From Boswellia sacra (taxonomy: Eukaryota; Streptophyta; Magnoliopsida; Sapindales; Burseraceae): a stretch of 64,000 nucleotides of DNA. This document shows, in pieces, positions 50,481-63,200 of the stretch. The notes beneath the pieces are model-generated. The model was not told where the DNA came from, ran no database searches, and saw only the letters and a program-made list of their open reading frames with translations. How positions within the stretch are numbered: the stretch's first letter is position 1; every line of letters starts with the position of its first letter. Position numbers and translations under genes: made by a program. Where the stretch lies: positions 372,001 through 436,000 of the forward strand of contig SNVD02011200.1 of assembly GCA_013180625.2 (NCBI GenBank). Reading direction: 5' to 3'.

Positions 50481-51000
50481 TCTCACTCTCCCTCCTTCAC
50501 ACTCGACTACTTGTTTCTTCTTCCTTCACGCCCAAACACACAACACATTGGTTTCTTCTTCTTTCACACACAAACCCGCAAGGGAACACATGCAAACGTT
50601 TTCACATTCTCACACAAATCACATACACATACACATGGAGCATAATCCATACAAAATTTTTGCATTGAAAAATTAAACCTAATCCATGCATTCTGGAGTA
50701 TATACGCAAGAAAAAAGTACTTACTTGTGACGGTTGGGAAATTCTGGCTCAGATTGAAGAGTTCTGTTTGCTGAGATCACTTGCACTGCTTGCCTCCCGG
50801 GTGCTCTCTCCTATTTTTGAGTAAACCCTACTCCCCAACACTTGTGTCTTATATAGAGTACCAATTTAGGGTTTAAGCCACACTAAGCATGCATGTGTAA
50901 TAAATCACATCCTCGGGCCGGCCCCCTAACACATTTAATTTATAGCCCAGAAATAGTCCCTACGCCGACCCATTGGTCAACTTGGGCCTGGGGGGACTAC
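50481..51000. other. Region preceding the LTR, with a G-run next to it
   Basis: It holds CACA-rich low-complexity DNA (about 50,500-50,650) and, on the minus strand, a TATA-like motif near 50,855. A G-run (TGGGGGGAC) lies just left of the LTR start at 51001 and resembles a polypurine tract. It may be the 3' internal part of a retroelement. Confidence 0.4.
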
Positions 51001-51453
51001 TGTTATGGCCATAACAAAATTGGGCCTCAATTATTTCTAATACAGTAAGCCCATTATTTGGGCCCATTGTCTGGGTCCCACAATGACTCATCCTGGCTCA
51101 ATTATCTCTAATTCAGTAAGCCCATTACTGAAGCCCATTATTCGGGCCCATTATCTGGGTCCCACAATGACCCATCTTGACTCCTATATAAACCCTCCGA
51201 ATTATTGCTCAAGGTATGCACACTTTTCTGAACTTACTCTCTCTCTAAATTTCCTTCACTTTTGAAAGCTTCTCTCTCTAGGAAATTCTCCCAGAAAATT
51301 CCGGAGTGCCGGAAACTGACTTGAGCGTCGGAGGGTCTTGGCCGGCACCACCGCCGGCACCCCTGACTGTTTCTCTTTGCTCGCAGGATTGGACCCGACG
51401 TACAACCAGAGCTCCGACCCGCTCCCCGGCCGTCCGGAAATCGTGCATCAACA
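51001..51453 (+). mobile_element. Probable Ty3-type LTR (453 bp)
   Basis: It begins TGTTATGGCCATAACA, a perfect 16-bp palindrome, and ends GTGCATCAACA. CCTATATAAACC near 51183 is a good TATA box. No primer-binding site follows and flanks do not show a 5-bp duplication, so it would be a 3' LTR of a truncated element or an old solo LTR. The lineage is inference from overall look. Confidence 0.5.
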
Positions 51454-52052
51454 CTAATCAATAATAAACTCCTTATTATTTTTTAATCATAATAGAGGCA
51501 ATATATTTAGTACAAAAATATGAAAATACAAAACTTAATTGAATACTTTTATAATATAGAAGAGTCTAAATTAAAAATTCCCCCCTACACCTAAATTTAA
51601 AGTCACCGGGCTGGTTTGCAATATCATCTGTAAGAATAAACTACGCTCACAATTTTGAGACATTTCAGTCGATGTAGGTGCAGGTTAGCTTTGTAACTTT
51701 CTCTCGAGCTTTATTTCCTTAAGGGGCAAGTTGACCTTTCAACATTACACTTTTAATTTCCGCGTTACCATGATGCCAAGCTGGTTATTATTTCGCCTTG
51801 ACTTGTTACAACTACGCTAAAAAGTCAAGGAGGTTATTCATTACGCTAGTTCTTCACAGTTTCCATCACAGCAAGAATATTTGACTAAATCTACTAACTG
51901 AGAAAGAATGATTATAATCGTAATCTACCAGCAAGTTGCCAAAATATTGTAATAATTTCTTCATACACTTGTATTTTTCTGGCATGAATTAAAACAAAAT
52001 ACTAGATGGTGATAGCCATTTCGTTTTCCTGCAAACTAGCCAGCCAGAGACG
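51454..52052 (+). promoter_or_regulatory. Upstream region of RLK-4
   Basis: About 600 bp between the LTR-like sequence and the RLK-4 start codon must hold its promoter if it is transcribed. No specific motif is assigned. Confidence 0.35.
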
Positions 52053-55000
52053 ATGAAGATGAACATGCTTGGACGTTACTTCTTTGCACTAGTACTGCTG
52101 CGTGGTTTGGCTCTTCAAGTTCTTCAGGTTCATGCCCAGGATCAAGCAGGTTAATTTTCTGTTTTGAATCTTTGAATAACAATTTTTAATCATCGCTAGC
52201 TGGCTAGCTTCACTAACAATAATTAAGCTGTGGAATGACCTGTTTCTGCTCATTATTCTTTTTCACAGGATTCATTAGTCTGGATTGTGGGTTACCGGCA
52301 GATTCTAAGAACTACACCGAATCGAAAACGGGGATTAATTACACGTCAGATGCAGCTTTCATTGAAACTGGACTTGGTAAGAGTATGTTGCCTGAATTCC
52401 AGGAAGGTAATGAGGAGCAGCTATGGCATGTACGAAGCTTTCCTAATGGTACCAGAAATTGTTATAGATTCAACCTCACAAAGGGTACCAAATATTTGAT
52501 CAGAGCTTATTTCATGTATGGCAATTATGATGAACTCGGCAGCATACCAAACTTTGATTTGTATATAGGACCTAATAAATGAGCAACAATATCATTAGAA
52601 AACACATCATTTGTTCTAATACGGGAGCTACTTCATGTCCTCCCATTACATTACTTACATGTCTGTCTCGTGAATACGGGCTCCGGGACGCCTTTCATTT
52701 CAGCATTAGAGATTAGGCCTAACTTCAAGAGTACCGTTTATGAGACTGAGGCTGGATCATTGAATCTCTTTACACGCTTGGATTTTGCTTCAACAACCAA
52801 TCGAACTATCAGGTGATTTGTTTTGTATTGCCAATTGATTTGGGAAGATATTATTAATGTAAGATCAGTTTGATTTACTTCTATTTATTTAACTATATCA
52901 AACAAAACGATGGCTCAGGTACAAAGATGATATTTATGACCGTATCTGGAGACCCTACAATGCTGATGGCTGGTCACAGTTGAGTACCAACCTTACTGTT
53001 GATAATAGTAATGGTTATCAGCCTCCGTCGGTTGTCATGCAAAATGCTGTGACGCCTGAAAATGCGAGTGCCCATTTGGATTTTTTCCTGGACATTGATG
53101 ACAGCTCGGTCCAGTTTTATGTCTACATGCACTTTGCTGAACTTCGCAAGCTTCAAGACAATGAGTCCAGGCAGTTTAACATTACTTTGAGAGGGCAGAC
53201 TTGGTACGGACCTCTTAGTCCAGATTACTTGGTCACAAGCACAATTTACAGCACATCAGCCTTGACTGGTGGAAATTACACCTTTTCGATCCGTAAAACT
53301 GAAAATTCAACTCTTCCTCCGATCATCAATGCCATTGAAGTGTACTCTGTGAGATATTTCAATCAGTCAGAAACAAACCAAAAAGATGGTATTTTCTTTC
53401 CAAGCTCTGCTCATAATCTAGCCTTGATTCAATATATGAAAATTATACAATTTAATATTTTGTTGTCTCACGCATATGAAAATTTCAGTTGATGCTATCA
53501 CAAACATCAAATCAACCTATGATTTGAAAAATTGGCAAGGAGATCCATGTGCCCCGCAAGCTTACATGTGGGATTGTCTCAATTGCAGCATTAATAATAA
53601 TGCCTCCATTCCACCAAGAATCACATCCTTTAATGTGTATTTCATCACTAACTTTTCAAGTTTGAGATCTCTTTGAATATATTTATCATTTAGCATGGAA
53701 TCAGGAACTTATCCTCAAGTGGGTTGAATGGGGAGATACCTCCTTACGTAGAGAATCTCACATCGCTACAGTCTTTGTAAGCATTTCAATATCCCTTGAA
53801 CAAGAAAGTACTGCAATTATCAATAATAATTAATCTTATAATAAGCCATCTGTATCCACAATGTCAGGGACTTGTCTCATAATAATTTATCTGGATCGGT
53901 GCCTGATACTCTATCTGATCTACCACTGACGGTTCTGTAAGTCAGATAAGAATAATTCATAAGATAATAATATTTTTGGAAAATAATGTCACAATCAGCT
54001 CACAATTTTATCCATAATTTCAGGGACTTGTCTCATAATAATTTTGCTGGATCAGTGCCTGATTTTCTGTCTCAACTACCTTTGACAGTTCTGTAAGTCA
54101 ATCAAGGATTAAAAATAATAAGATATTTATTGTCTAAGAGCAGAATTGATAAATATTTTTACTGTGCACCTGCAGAAACTTGGAAGGAAACAACTTCTCA
54201 GGTTCAGTTCCAGTTGGACTCCTTGACAGATCAAAGAATGGCACACTCAAACTAAGGTTTGATTTTCTCATGCAGCAGAACAAAATTGACCATGATTTGT
54301 GATGAAGCAGAGTTAAATTTTTATAAAACTTGATTTAATTTTCTGTATGAACCCAGTGTTGATGGAAATCCAAACCTTTGTCCTTCGACTCCCTGCAAAA
54401 AGAAGAAAAACAACAACATTGTTGTTCCTGTGGCAGCATCAGTTGTTGGATTTGTTGTCCTTGTAGCAGCAGCATTGGCAATCCTTTTGTTTCTTAGGAG
54501 AAGAAAACAACAAGGTATGGCTGCCATTATTTTTGGAGCATACAAAAAGCCAAACATCAGTGTAGATTTAGAGTTCAGTCAATAGAAATTTGTTTTATAA
54601 AATTAAGATGTTATTATCAGGTGGGAAGGTGGAGACAGAATCCAATAGTAAAATTGCATCCGAACTTGAGTCCAATAATCGACAATTATCATACTCTGAA
54701 ATCCTGAAAATTACTAACAACTTTGAGAGGATCCTTGGCAAAGGAGGATTTGGAACAGTTTTTTACGGCCGCTTAAATGGAAATGAAGTGGCTATTAAGA
54801 TGCTCTTCTCGGAATCAGTTCATGCGCTTAAGCAGTTTCAAGCAGAGGTACATAAACAAACTCATCAATCTCGTTAGAGCTCATTATATCTCATCGCCGG
54901 TTTGCAGAGTCAAATTTTGAGCTTGCAAAATCTTACATATCTGAAATTCATCTAAGATTTAAAAGAACATGGATTCAGGTCAAACTTCTAATGAGAGTTC

Positions 55001-56573
55001 ATCATAGAAATTTGACATCCCTTCTTGGATACTGCGATGACGGGGACAAAATGGCACTCATTTATGAATACATGGCCAATGGAAACTTGCTAGAACATCT
55101 ATCAGGTTTGTTAATTTGCAAACAAATATTTTCCTCTCAAAGAGCAGATTATTGTGCGATTTCATGACTTCAAGAGACTCTCTGTTCTACTTTGTCGATG
55201 TAGATAGCAGCAAAAATGTCCTGAGTTGGGAAGTGAGACTGCGGATAGCAGTGGAGTCAGCACAAGGTTAGATAGCAGATAATCATCATTATCATTTCAT
55301 TCCTTTGCTGATTATATGATTTTAAAGGAAACTCACCACTCACCAGCTTGAAATTAATTAATCAAATTGCAGGATTGGAATATTTGCACAATGGGTGCAA
55401 GCCACCCATAGTCCACAGAGATGTGAAGTCCAACAACATTTTATTAAATGAAAAATTCCAGGCTAAGCTGGGTGATTTTGGGCTGTCAAAGTCTTTTGCA
55501 AACGAAGCTCACACTCATGTGACTACGGTTGTTGCTGGCACCCAAGGATACGTTGACCCTGAGTAAGTGTATACAACCATTTTTTTTTTTTTCCTAATCG
55601 AAGTCAATGATATTGTGACAGCAATTCCAAGCTAGCGCAAGGTCAACTAAAGCTGCAAACTGAATAGACTAGACCACGCATCTGATGTGGTACATAAGGT
55701 CATCGATTTTATTTTTGGATTTTCATATAATTAGTCTCATTGTCCAAAAACAAGTTCTTAGACTTTGATAGCCACAATCTATATAGATGTTAACTGGATT
55801 CTATAATGGGAAAGTATATCTTAAAATTAAATTCTAATATCTATTAGGAAAAAGTCTAGGATATCATCAAATGCCACATTAATGCAATATAAGTGGTGTT
55901 TTTTTTTTATTGATTTAAGATATCGTATTATCGTGCTGATGTGATATTTCGATATATTTTACTTCCTCATTAATCAATCAGAAGTCAAAAAGTAAGCAAA
56001 AGATAATGTTAATTTTACAAAGAACTGGAAGCCAAGAAATTATGGTTAAAAACTCAAAGTTTGAAACCCGAACTCTTAAGAAATTGTCATAGAATCCCGC
56101 AGCAACAGTCCAGTAGCATTGAGTAGTTTAATTAATTGATTTTTCGATGCAGGTACTTCAGAACAAACAGGTTAACAGAAAAGAGCGATGTGTATAGCTT
56201 CGGGGTTATTTTATTAGAGATAATAACATCCAGGCCAGTGATTGCAAGAACCAATGAGCACGAGAAGACTCATGTAAAGGATTGGGCGAGGACTTTGCTT
56301 AACAATGGTGATATCAAAAGCATTGCTGATCCAAGGTTGCGAGGAGACTTCGACACTAACACTGTCTGGAAAGCTGTGGAAGTAGCAATGGCTTGTTTAT
56401 CTCCAGCTGGTGGTGGAAGGCCAACCATGAGCCAAATAGTGATGGAGTTAAGTGAGTGCTTGGCAAGTGAGATGGCTAGAAGAAATCCAGGCCATGGCTC
56501 TCATTCACGAGACTCTGTTGACCATATCATCTCCATGAATCTTGGCAGTGAAGTGAATCCCTGTGCAAGGTAA
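52053..56573 (+). pseudogene. RLK-4: malectin-like LRR receptor kinase, full exon set with one stop and one damaged donor
   Basis: Fourteen exons are recognisable: 52053-52149 (signal peptide), 52269-52812 and 52919-53388 (malectin-like), 53490-53630, LRR exons 53705-53776, 53868-53936, 54024-54092 and 54176-54256, transmembrane exon 54357-54514 (VVPVAASVVGFVVLVAAALA), and kinase exons 54621-54847, 54979-55105, 55204-55266, 55373-55562 and 56153-56573. Motifs are [61 protein letters not shown] and SDVYSFGVILLEII. Phases are consistent apart from exon 4. A TGA at 52580-52582 replaces the expected Trp codon (GPNK-stop-ATISLEN), and the frame continues normally after it. Exon 4 ends TCCTT followed by TAATG, where RLK-1 has GTAAG, so its donor is lost. 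The family (LRR-I, including Arabidopsis IOS1 and FRK1) is plasma-membrane and immunity-linked. It is probably a young pseudogene, or a mis-sequenced gene. Confidence 0.9.
53868..54092 (+). repeat. Tandem duplication of an LRR exon in RLK-4
   Basis: Two 69-nt exons, 53868-53936 and 54024-54092, encode DLSHNNLSGSVPDTLSDLPL and DLSHNNFAGSVPDFLSQLPL. Both introns begin GTAAGTCA. Because the unit is a whole number of codons, the duplication keeps the frame. Confidence 0.8.
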
Positions 56574-57425
56574 AATTTGGAAATGTTAAATTTTCAATTA
56601 TTATTTTTCTATTTGAAGTTATATATGAAAGGACAAGATCATGGAAATTATAATCCTATTATGGACTGTATAATTGAATATATCATAATTTTTTTTTTTT
56701 TTTTGGGTATGCAATTAGATAGTAGTTCTAGTTTAACCCGTGGCGGAAGAAGGCAGGGCTGTGTTGGCTACAGCCCAGCCGAGATTTAAAAATAAAAATA
56801 AAAATAAAAATCAGTAGAGTAGAATGAGGTTTGAAAGAAAAAAGTATAAAACTTTAGAAATTTTTTTATTTTTAATAATTAATTTGCTTTTGTTTAGATT
56901 TGGGGGATTGCAAAGGCTTGTTGGCTGGCTGACCATGTTTTTAATAGATGTGAGCCTCAATGATTGGTTAATTCATTAAATAGCCCACTCAAAAAATTTA
57001 AAAATAAATTTATATACACATTTGTTTTCAAATTTATATATTTTCTCTCATAAATATGAATTGTATTCTTCTTATGAGTGAAAGTATTTTCCTTTTGTCA
57101 CTCAATCCATATTAAAAAAAAATTATCATGTTCATATAATATATTATATATCTCTTCATTTTCAATAGTCGATGAATTTTACGATTTGAAATATCACAAT
57201 GCACAACTTTAATAATATTCTATCTCATCCTCAAATATATATATTACAATTTTAATTAATTTTTAATATAAAATTTATATGTAAAAGGGTAAGGTTCAAT
57301 ATATCCTGCATAATCAAATATTCTTTTTTTTTAATTAATAAAATCTCCTCTTACTATTGAGGTTTACTAAATTTTTTGAAAATTTTTCAGCCCATCCAAA
57401 AAAAAAAATCCTAGTTATGCCCCAC
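55690..57425 (+). repeat. Inverted duplication arm 2, RLK-4 last intron, last exon and 3' flank
   Basis: It is the reverse-complement counterpart of 21370-22447 plus 40279-41160. It runs from inside the last intron, through the last exon, to about 850 bp past the stop, ending near GTTATGCCCC. Confidence 0.85.
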
Positions 57426-57657
57426 ATTTTAGCATTATCCTCTAATTGACAAAACCCTTATTCTCACTTCTCAATTATTTACATCAACCAATATAATGGA
57501 AGTGTATTATTATCAATTATTTTGTCTATTTCAAAAGCACATTATAATTGATAGCCAATGGCTAAAGGCCGAAGACAACTACCATTTTTATATTGAACGG
57601 TTATTGCTTTGTGTTGATTGTGTAGAGATATGGTTGATTTTTTTCAAAAAAATTGAA
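57426..57657. other. Short AT-rich spacer
   Basis: Between the RLK-4 3' flank and the CACTA-type terminus. The frame at 57496-57828 crosses that terminus and is not called as a gene. Confidence 0.4.
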
Positions 57658-58060
57658 CACTACGAGAAAAATGGTTTTACGTGTCGATTGATAAATGACA
57701 TGTATGTACATATGCATCATTTTTTGCGCAACTCAAAACGTCGTGACACTTATTCCTATATATGTCATTTGTTCAACCCGACACAAACCTTAATTTCGGT
57801 CAAGCAAAGCGACACTTTTGTGGATTAAAAATTAGTCTTACGTGTGGGTTTCTACGAGTTATGTGTCGTTTAGTAGCCGACACATAGTCGTTTGTCATTC
57901 GGAAGCCGACATGTAAGACATAAATGTGTGTCGATTTTCAGAGGTATTTCAGTCGACATGTATTTACTGTCATTCGATAACTGACATGTAATGAAGGAGC
58001 CAACATGTCGGTTTATTATGTACATGTCGTTTTTTGACCGACATTGAAATAAATCTTTGT
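57658..58060 (+). mobile_element. Left terminus of a further CACTA-type element
   Basis: CACTACGAGAAAAATGG is followed by direct and inverted copies of CGACATGTA, TGTCGGTT and GTCATTCG-like motifs over about 400 bp, the pattern of a CACTA end with subterminal repeats. A matching right terminus was not found before 64,000, so the element may run out of the window or be truncated. No transposase was seen. Confidence 0.6.
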
Positions 58061-59749
58061 TCAAAAAATATACTACTCATTCTTTTAAACTAACAAGTAG
58101 TATTTTTTTTTTATAAATCTATTTTTTTATATATTAAATATATTATACGTACAATTACACAAACAATCAAACGCTATAAACACCCATATGCTAAAGCATA
58201 ACAAATAGGCAACAAATATACAAAACAATCAAACCCCAATAAGCTAAATATAGTCCAAAACACTATAAAATAAATCAAACCCAAATCCCATTAGAAACTA
58301 ACTCAAAACTATAAACCGGCTCCAAACCCCCAATAGAGAGAGAGAAAGAAAGGTGGATTGGCACCTAAATACATACCAAACAAAGTTAGAAATCCAAAGT
58401 TAAACTTAGATCTAAGGAAACAAAGTTTGATTCTACAACATAATACTAATTTTACCAATCAGACCCCCTTACATATCCAAAAATCAAACTTGAATTAAAC
58501 GAAATCATTTTGTTCATCATTCTAATCCATGCCACTACACAAAACACTTCTCTCTATGATGTATCTGTCTTACTGTGATTGAAGGAGGAAACATTTGAAT
58601 AACCCAAATCATGCTCTAGAGTCAAGTGATAATGCATGAGTCCAATACCCAATTGTAGGCTAAAAACAAAACAAAGCAATACCAACAAAAACAAAAACAA
58701 AAGCCAACATAAGTGCATATTGTAAAAAGACGAGCAACTCTAAATCCTAGCTACTTCAACCAAAGCATTTTCCATTTGTTTCTCCCAGAAACCAACAACA
58801 AAAATATAATATCAACCATATATGTCTACTTTATATATCACAAACAATCTTACACATCCAAATTCAATTTGAAGCTCGAATAATCAACAATAAATATCAA
58901 ATGTAATGTCACAACTAACTTATAGTATATGTTCATGGTTAGTTTTGCAACAAAGATTGTGCAATAGAGAGCTTCTCCTACCATGATAATGTAGTTAGCT
59001 TTTCTCTCTTCCTCTTCTCCCTCATAACAAGCATGATACTTCTCATACCTATACTTGCTTAAGCCTCTCCTTGTTCTTCTCAGTCTACAATTTAAGAAGC
59101 TTTTTAAGTAACTAAAAATATAGCGAATGGGGAATAATTAATTCACAAGCAATGAGTAATAACAAATCATCAATTAATTAATTAATTAGAGTTTTCCAAT
59201 AATATATTACACATTGCAAATCATTAAACTATTATGTTTCCTTAACCAATTCTAATTAATTTTACCTCTCATGTACACATATACATATACTAATTCTTAG
59301 TAAATATCAACTACACATATCTTGTATTTTAAAGAATTTAAGTTGTTATGTCCTACACATCACATGGCAATATTTGTCCTAATAATTACTTATCAAAAGC
59401 ACATTTAGCCAATAAAGTAAAATATTAATGAACAAAAGGTACTCTAAAACAAGTACCATATGGTAAATAATGAAAAAAGGTCTAGTTCAATAATACAATT
59501 TTGTGAAAAGCCCAATCAAAAGTTGAAAGCCAACATAAACTAAATTCAAAGAATCACAATGTTTTCACCAATATAGCACTAGAGTAATAAATACTCTACA
59601 AAGATAAAAGTTATAAGCAATCAAGAAATGCTTTTCTTGTAATACTGAAGCCCTGCCTATTCAGATTCATTCCCGTAATTACTTAATTTTCCATTCTTTG
59701 AAAAAGGAAAAAAATCAAAAATACTAATTTTTGTTTTTAGTTATATTTG
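58061..59749. other. AT-rich DNA, possible interior of the CACTA-type element
   Basis: No protein-coding region recognised. It contains CAAAAAC-type runs and an (AATT)n patch near 59175. Confidence 0.45.
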
Positions 59750-59764
59750 GTACTTAATAAAAGT

Positions 59765-60214
59765 CAGTTTATTTTCTATGGTATGAGAGGAATGATCGTG
59801 TGTATCAGCAGCGTCATCGGACTTGTCGTCAAGTGATTGATGAGATTTTTACCTTGGTTCGCTCTCGGCTTCTAACCTTGGAGGCCAAGTATGTGATCAC
59901 TCCTCAACTTCGTGCCATATGGGGTCTTCATCATTAGTTTGTTTTCTTGGACTTTATTTTACTAGATTGGGCTAATGCGCCCTTTTGTTTTTATTGTTTG
60001 GGTGATCTTGGCTATGTTGTAGTTGGTTTTGGGCCTATGCGCAATCGTCTTGTCTGGGACCTTTGGTTTTATATTCTGTTTATTCGTTTGAAGCTTTTGG
60101 GCTTTGTTATTTCTTTTTGGACTTGTGAGTACTAAATACTCTTCTTGGGGTATGCCTCTCGTATATTGTACTATCTTTTTTCTTTTTATGTGAATAGTAA
60201 TTTTCCAAAAAAAA
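59765..60214 (+). mobile_element. 5'-truncated LINE fragment
   Basis: A perfect 15-bp duplication, GTACTTAATAAAAGT, flanks it (59750-59764 and 60215-60229). It ends in an A-run. The frame at the left reads WYERNDRVYQQRHRTCRQVI then LRAIWGLHH and stop, resembling the tail of plant LINE reverse-transcriptase proteins. The rest is 3' UTR. Severe 5' truncation plus a long target duplication is typical of LINE insertion. Confidence 0.8.
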
Positions 60215-60229
60215 GTACTTAATAAAAGT

Positions 60230-63200
60230 ACTAGAAAAAAGTCACATATTCCTTTAATTGTAAAAATTTTTATATCGTTTTTTTAGGATATTAGCTGAAA
60301 GATAATTAGTATTTAGTTATTAATAAATTCATAGTTCATCAAAAATAGACTCCGAATTATTTATGTTTGATTGATTAATATATATTAAAAAATACCAAAT
60401 ATTCTCTCCATAATTATTTATATATAGTTTATTTCTAAACGTATTTTTGAATGGACTATTCTTCCAGTTCATTCAACAGTATAAATTGCTGGGTTGATTG
60501 AGGAATTATTTGAAAAATCACTAAAATTGCACGTCCACAAAGCTTTATAGGAAGTCACATAATATTTGATTAAATATTAGTTGATCTAACAACTCTATTA
60601 TTGTTATTTTGCAGCAAAACTCACAGCCTTCTCATGTTATTTGCTATATGTTTTCTATGTACAACAATTAATATGATATAATGTTTTAATGTAAAGAAAA
60701 GATAGGAAGAAACATCATTTTAATCATCCAATATCCCGCTAAAAATGTTCTAATGTGTTAATTAGATTTTGTTTATTTAATAATTAGCAAATAAAAAAGG
60801 GTAGCTTTAATTTATGTTAATTCAATTTGTTGGCACTAGCAATTACAAATATAAATAGCAACATTTCTTATCCCATGCTTCTACTAAGCTTATTATAAAA
60901 CTTATTCACAAAAGTAATTATAATGAAGTGCTTATACTAAGCAAAAATAATAAAAATGAAGTACCAATCAGGAATTATCAACTAATTAAAAGGCATAGAA
61001 AGGATGTATCTCACGTAGAGTTAATAAAGTAATTTCATGAGCATCCAAACACTGTCATACATACATAAAAGATAAAAACAAAGCTTTTTAAGAAAGTAAA
61101 GCAAGAGAAGCATCAACAAGACAAAGGGATAAGTGAGAAGTTTGTGCATGTGCACATTAATCAGGACATGGACATGCCACCAACCCCTCGAGGGGCTGGG
61201 CCTACAACGCCAATTAGCCGTTACATCAATTAAGTAATGATAAAATATATTGTATGTGAAACTGATTCTAAAAGCCCTTCTCCAATTAATATTCCAAGAG
61301 CACTAGATTACCAAGAAAACCATTAATGCATGTTAATAGAGCCTGGAAATAAAAAATTTTGTTTAAAGTTGAACTAATGGTAATAAACAAAGTTTTTGAG
61401 CAAAAGTTGAACTAATGTTATATAAAAGTTAACATTTATCCATAAGTTCATATTTATGCCCATTCATTGTATAAATCTAATTAAGCATGAGCCTTTGAAC
61501 TTAAAGGATGATCCATCAAAAGTTATTAGAATCGAGCATGGGCTTGTGATAAGTGTAATAAAACACAAAACAAACAGAACTAGGAACAAATGTTGGGTAA
61601 TTTGTAAGCTTTAATGCATACAAATGCAAATGTTATATCCTGATTCAAAATTATATAAATATACAAATCAACCCCTAAAACAGAGTCAACAAAAAGATAC
61701 TGCTAGAAACAAATTTGCTCCACTTTATCATCCTATCACGATATACAAGCTAGAAAATAGTATTAATATGTGGTAAGGAAAATATATAAATAAATAAATT
61801 ATGTGGCAAGGACAATATGTCATCTTTCATGAAACTAAATCTCCTACAAAACAAAAAGCTCAAAGGTAAAGCAAGCATAAACCAGTGGTTGTAATCATAG
61901 AAATTTTGACTAACTTCAATTCATCTTCTTTTATATTTTATTTCTTTGGACGCAAACATTAATTAATGGGACCACCTTGTCTAATGTTGATTTAGCATTT
62001 ATATTGAAGGATCATACGTTAAATATAAAATTAAAATTTAAAGAAACAATATAAAAGAAAAAAACACTAAAATGTATGATACATACATATTTGTATATAT
62101 ATTAGTGGGATGTTACTTTTAATACACACTATCAAATTACTTTAAATAATAAAATAGTCAAAGAGTAGGAAAAGGCATTATCGGACTGTGAATTGAACGA
62201 TGGCCATCTTTCTTTTGAAGTTGGTGCATTCGTCTTGACTTAATGAGATTAAATAAATTAATCATCAAATAAAAATTGAAAATTAATAAATTAATAAATC
62301 ACAGCCTAATTTTCAACATGAATCCGTATATCTTATTTGAGTTTTTATTAAAAGAAAACAAAACTCAAAATAGAGAACTTAAAAAGAAAAAAAAAAAACC
62401 TTTTGACACATTAAAGAGGTGAATATGGTCTCAATTTCAGGCACGATATGCAGATTAGTTGAAGACCTATAGGGATTTTCAGAACCTGCTAATTTAATAT
62501 TGAAATATAGATATTAAAATAAAGACATTGAAAAATTAAGAATGACCATAAGAAAAGTTTTTATCAATTAAACCTGAAAGCTACCTTAATACTTAGGCAG
62601 AGCATGTTTGAGTGGGTCACTCGAAAAAGTTGCTACCTTGGGGATTTGAGAATGAATTCAAAATCACATCCTCTGGTCCTCAGTTAGATAAACAACTCAA
62701 TATTTCGCTTTAGATCTTAATCCAAATAGACCGAAAAGGAAGGAAAGTCAGAATGCAGAACTATTAATAGAATCACTTTCCATTAGTCGGATTCCAAGCA
62801 CGCCCTAAGACTCTCTCTCTCTTCAATTTCCACAAAACGCACCTCAAATTCTTGACTAAATTCTGTTGAAAATATTTATAATAAATTTAAATAATATAAT
62901 CAAACAATAATATATTGAAGAAATAATAAAAATAAATTAGATTAATATAACAATATATTAAATAAATAGAACAAGTAAAGAGATAAAGTAAGAAATATGT
63001 GACCTGAGAACTTGGGAAGCATGTCAAAAACATTATTCTAAAGCCAAAGAGTCCTCCTCTCGTGTGGGTCATATTAGTACTCAAGAGCTCCAAGATACAA
63101 CCCAGTGCTCACAGCCTATCTTCTCGATGAACACGATCACCGAAAGAAAATAACCTGTCTTCATGTGTCGCGGTTGCTCAAAACATAGAGAATAGTTAAA

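Noticed and set aside
49844..50676. Overlapping long open frames on both strands (up to 248 codons)
   Set aside because: They follow from GC-rich low-complexity repeats; open in several phases at once, with Ala/Pro/Arg/Ser runs and no domain.
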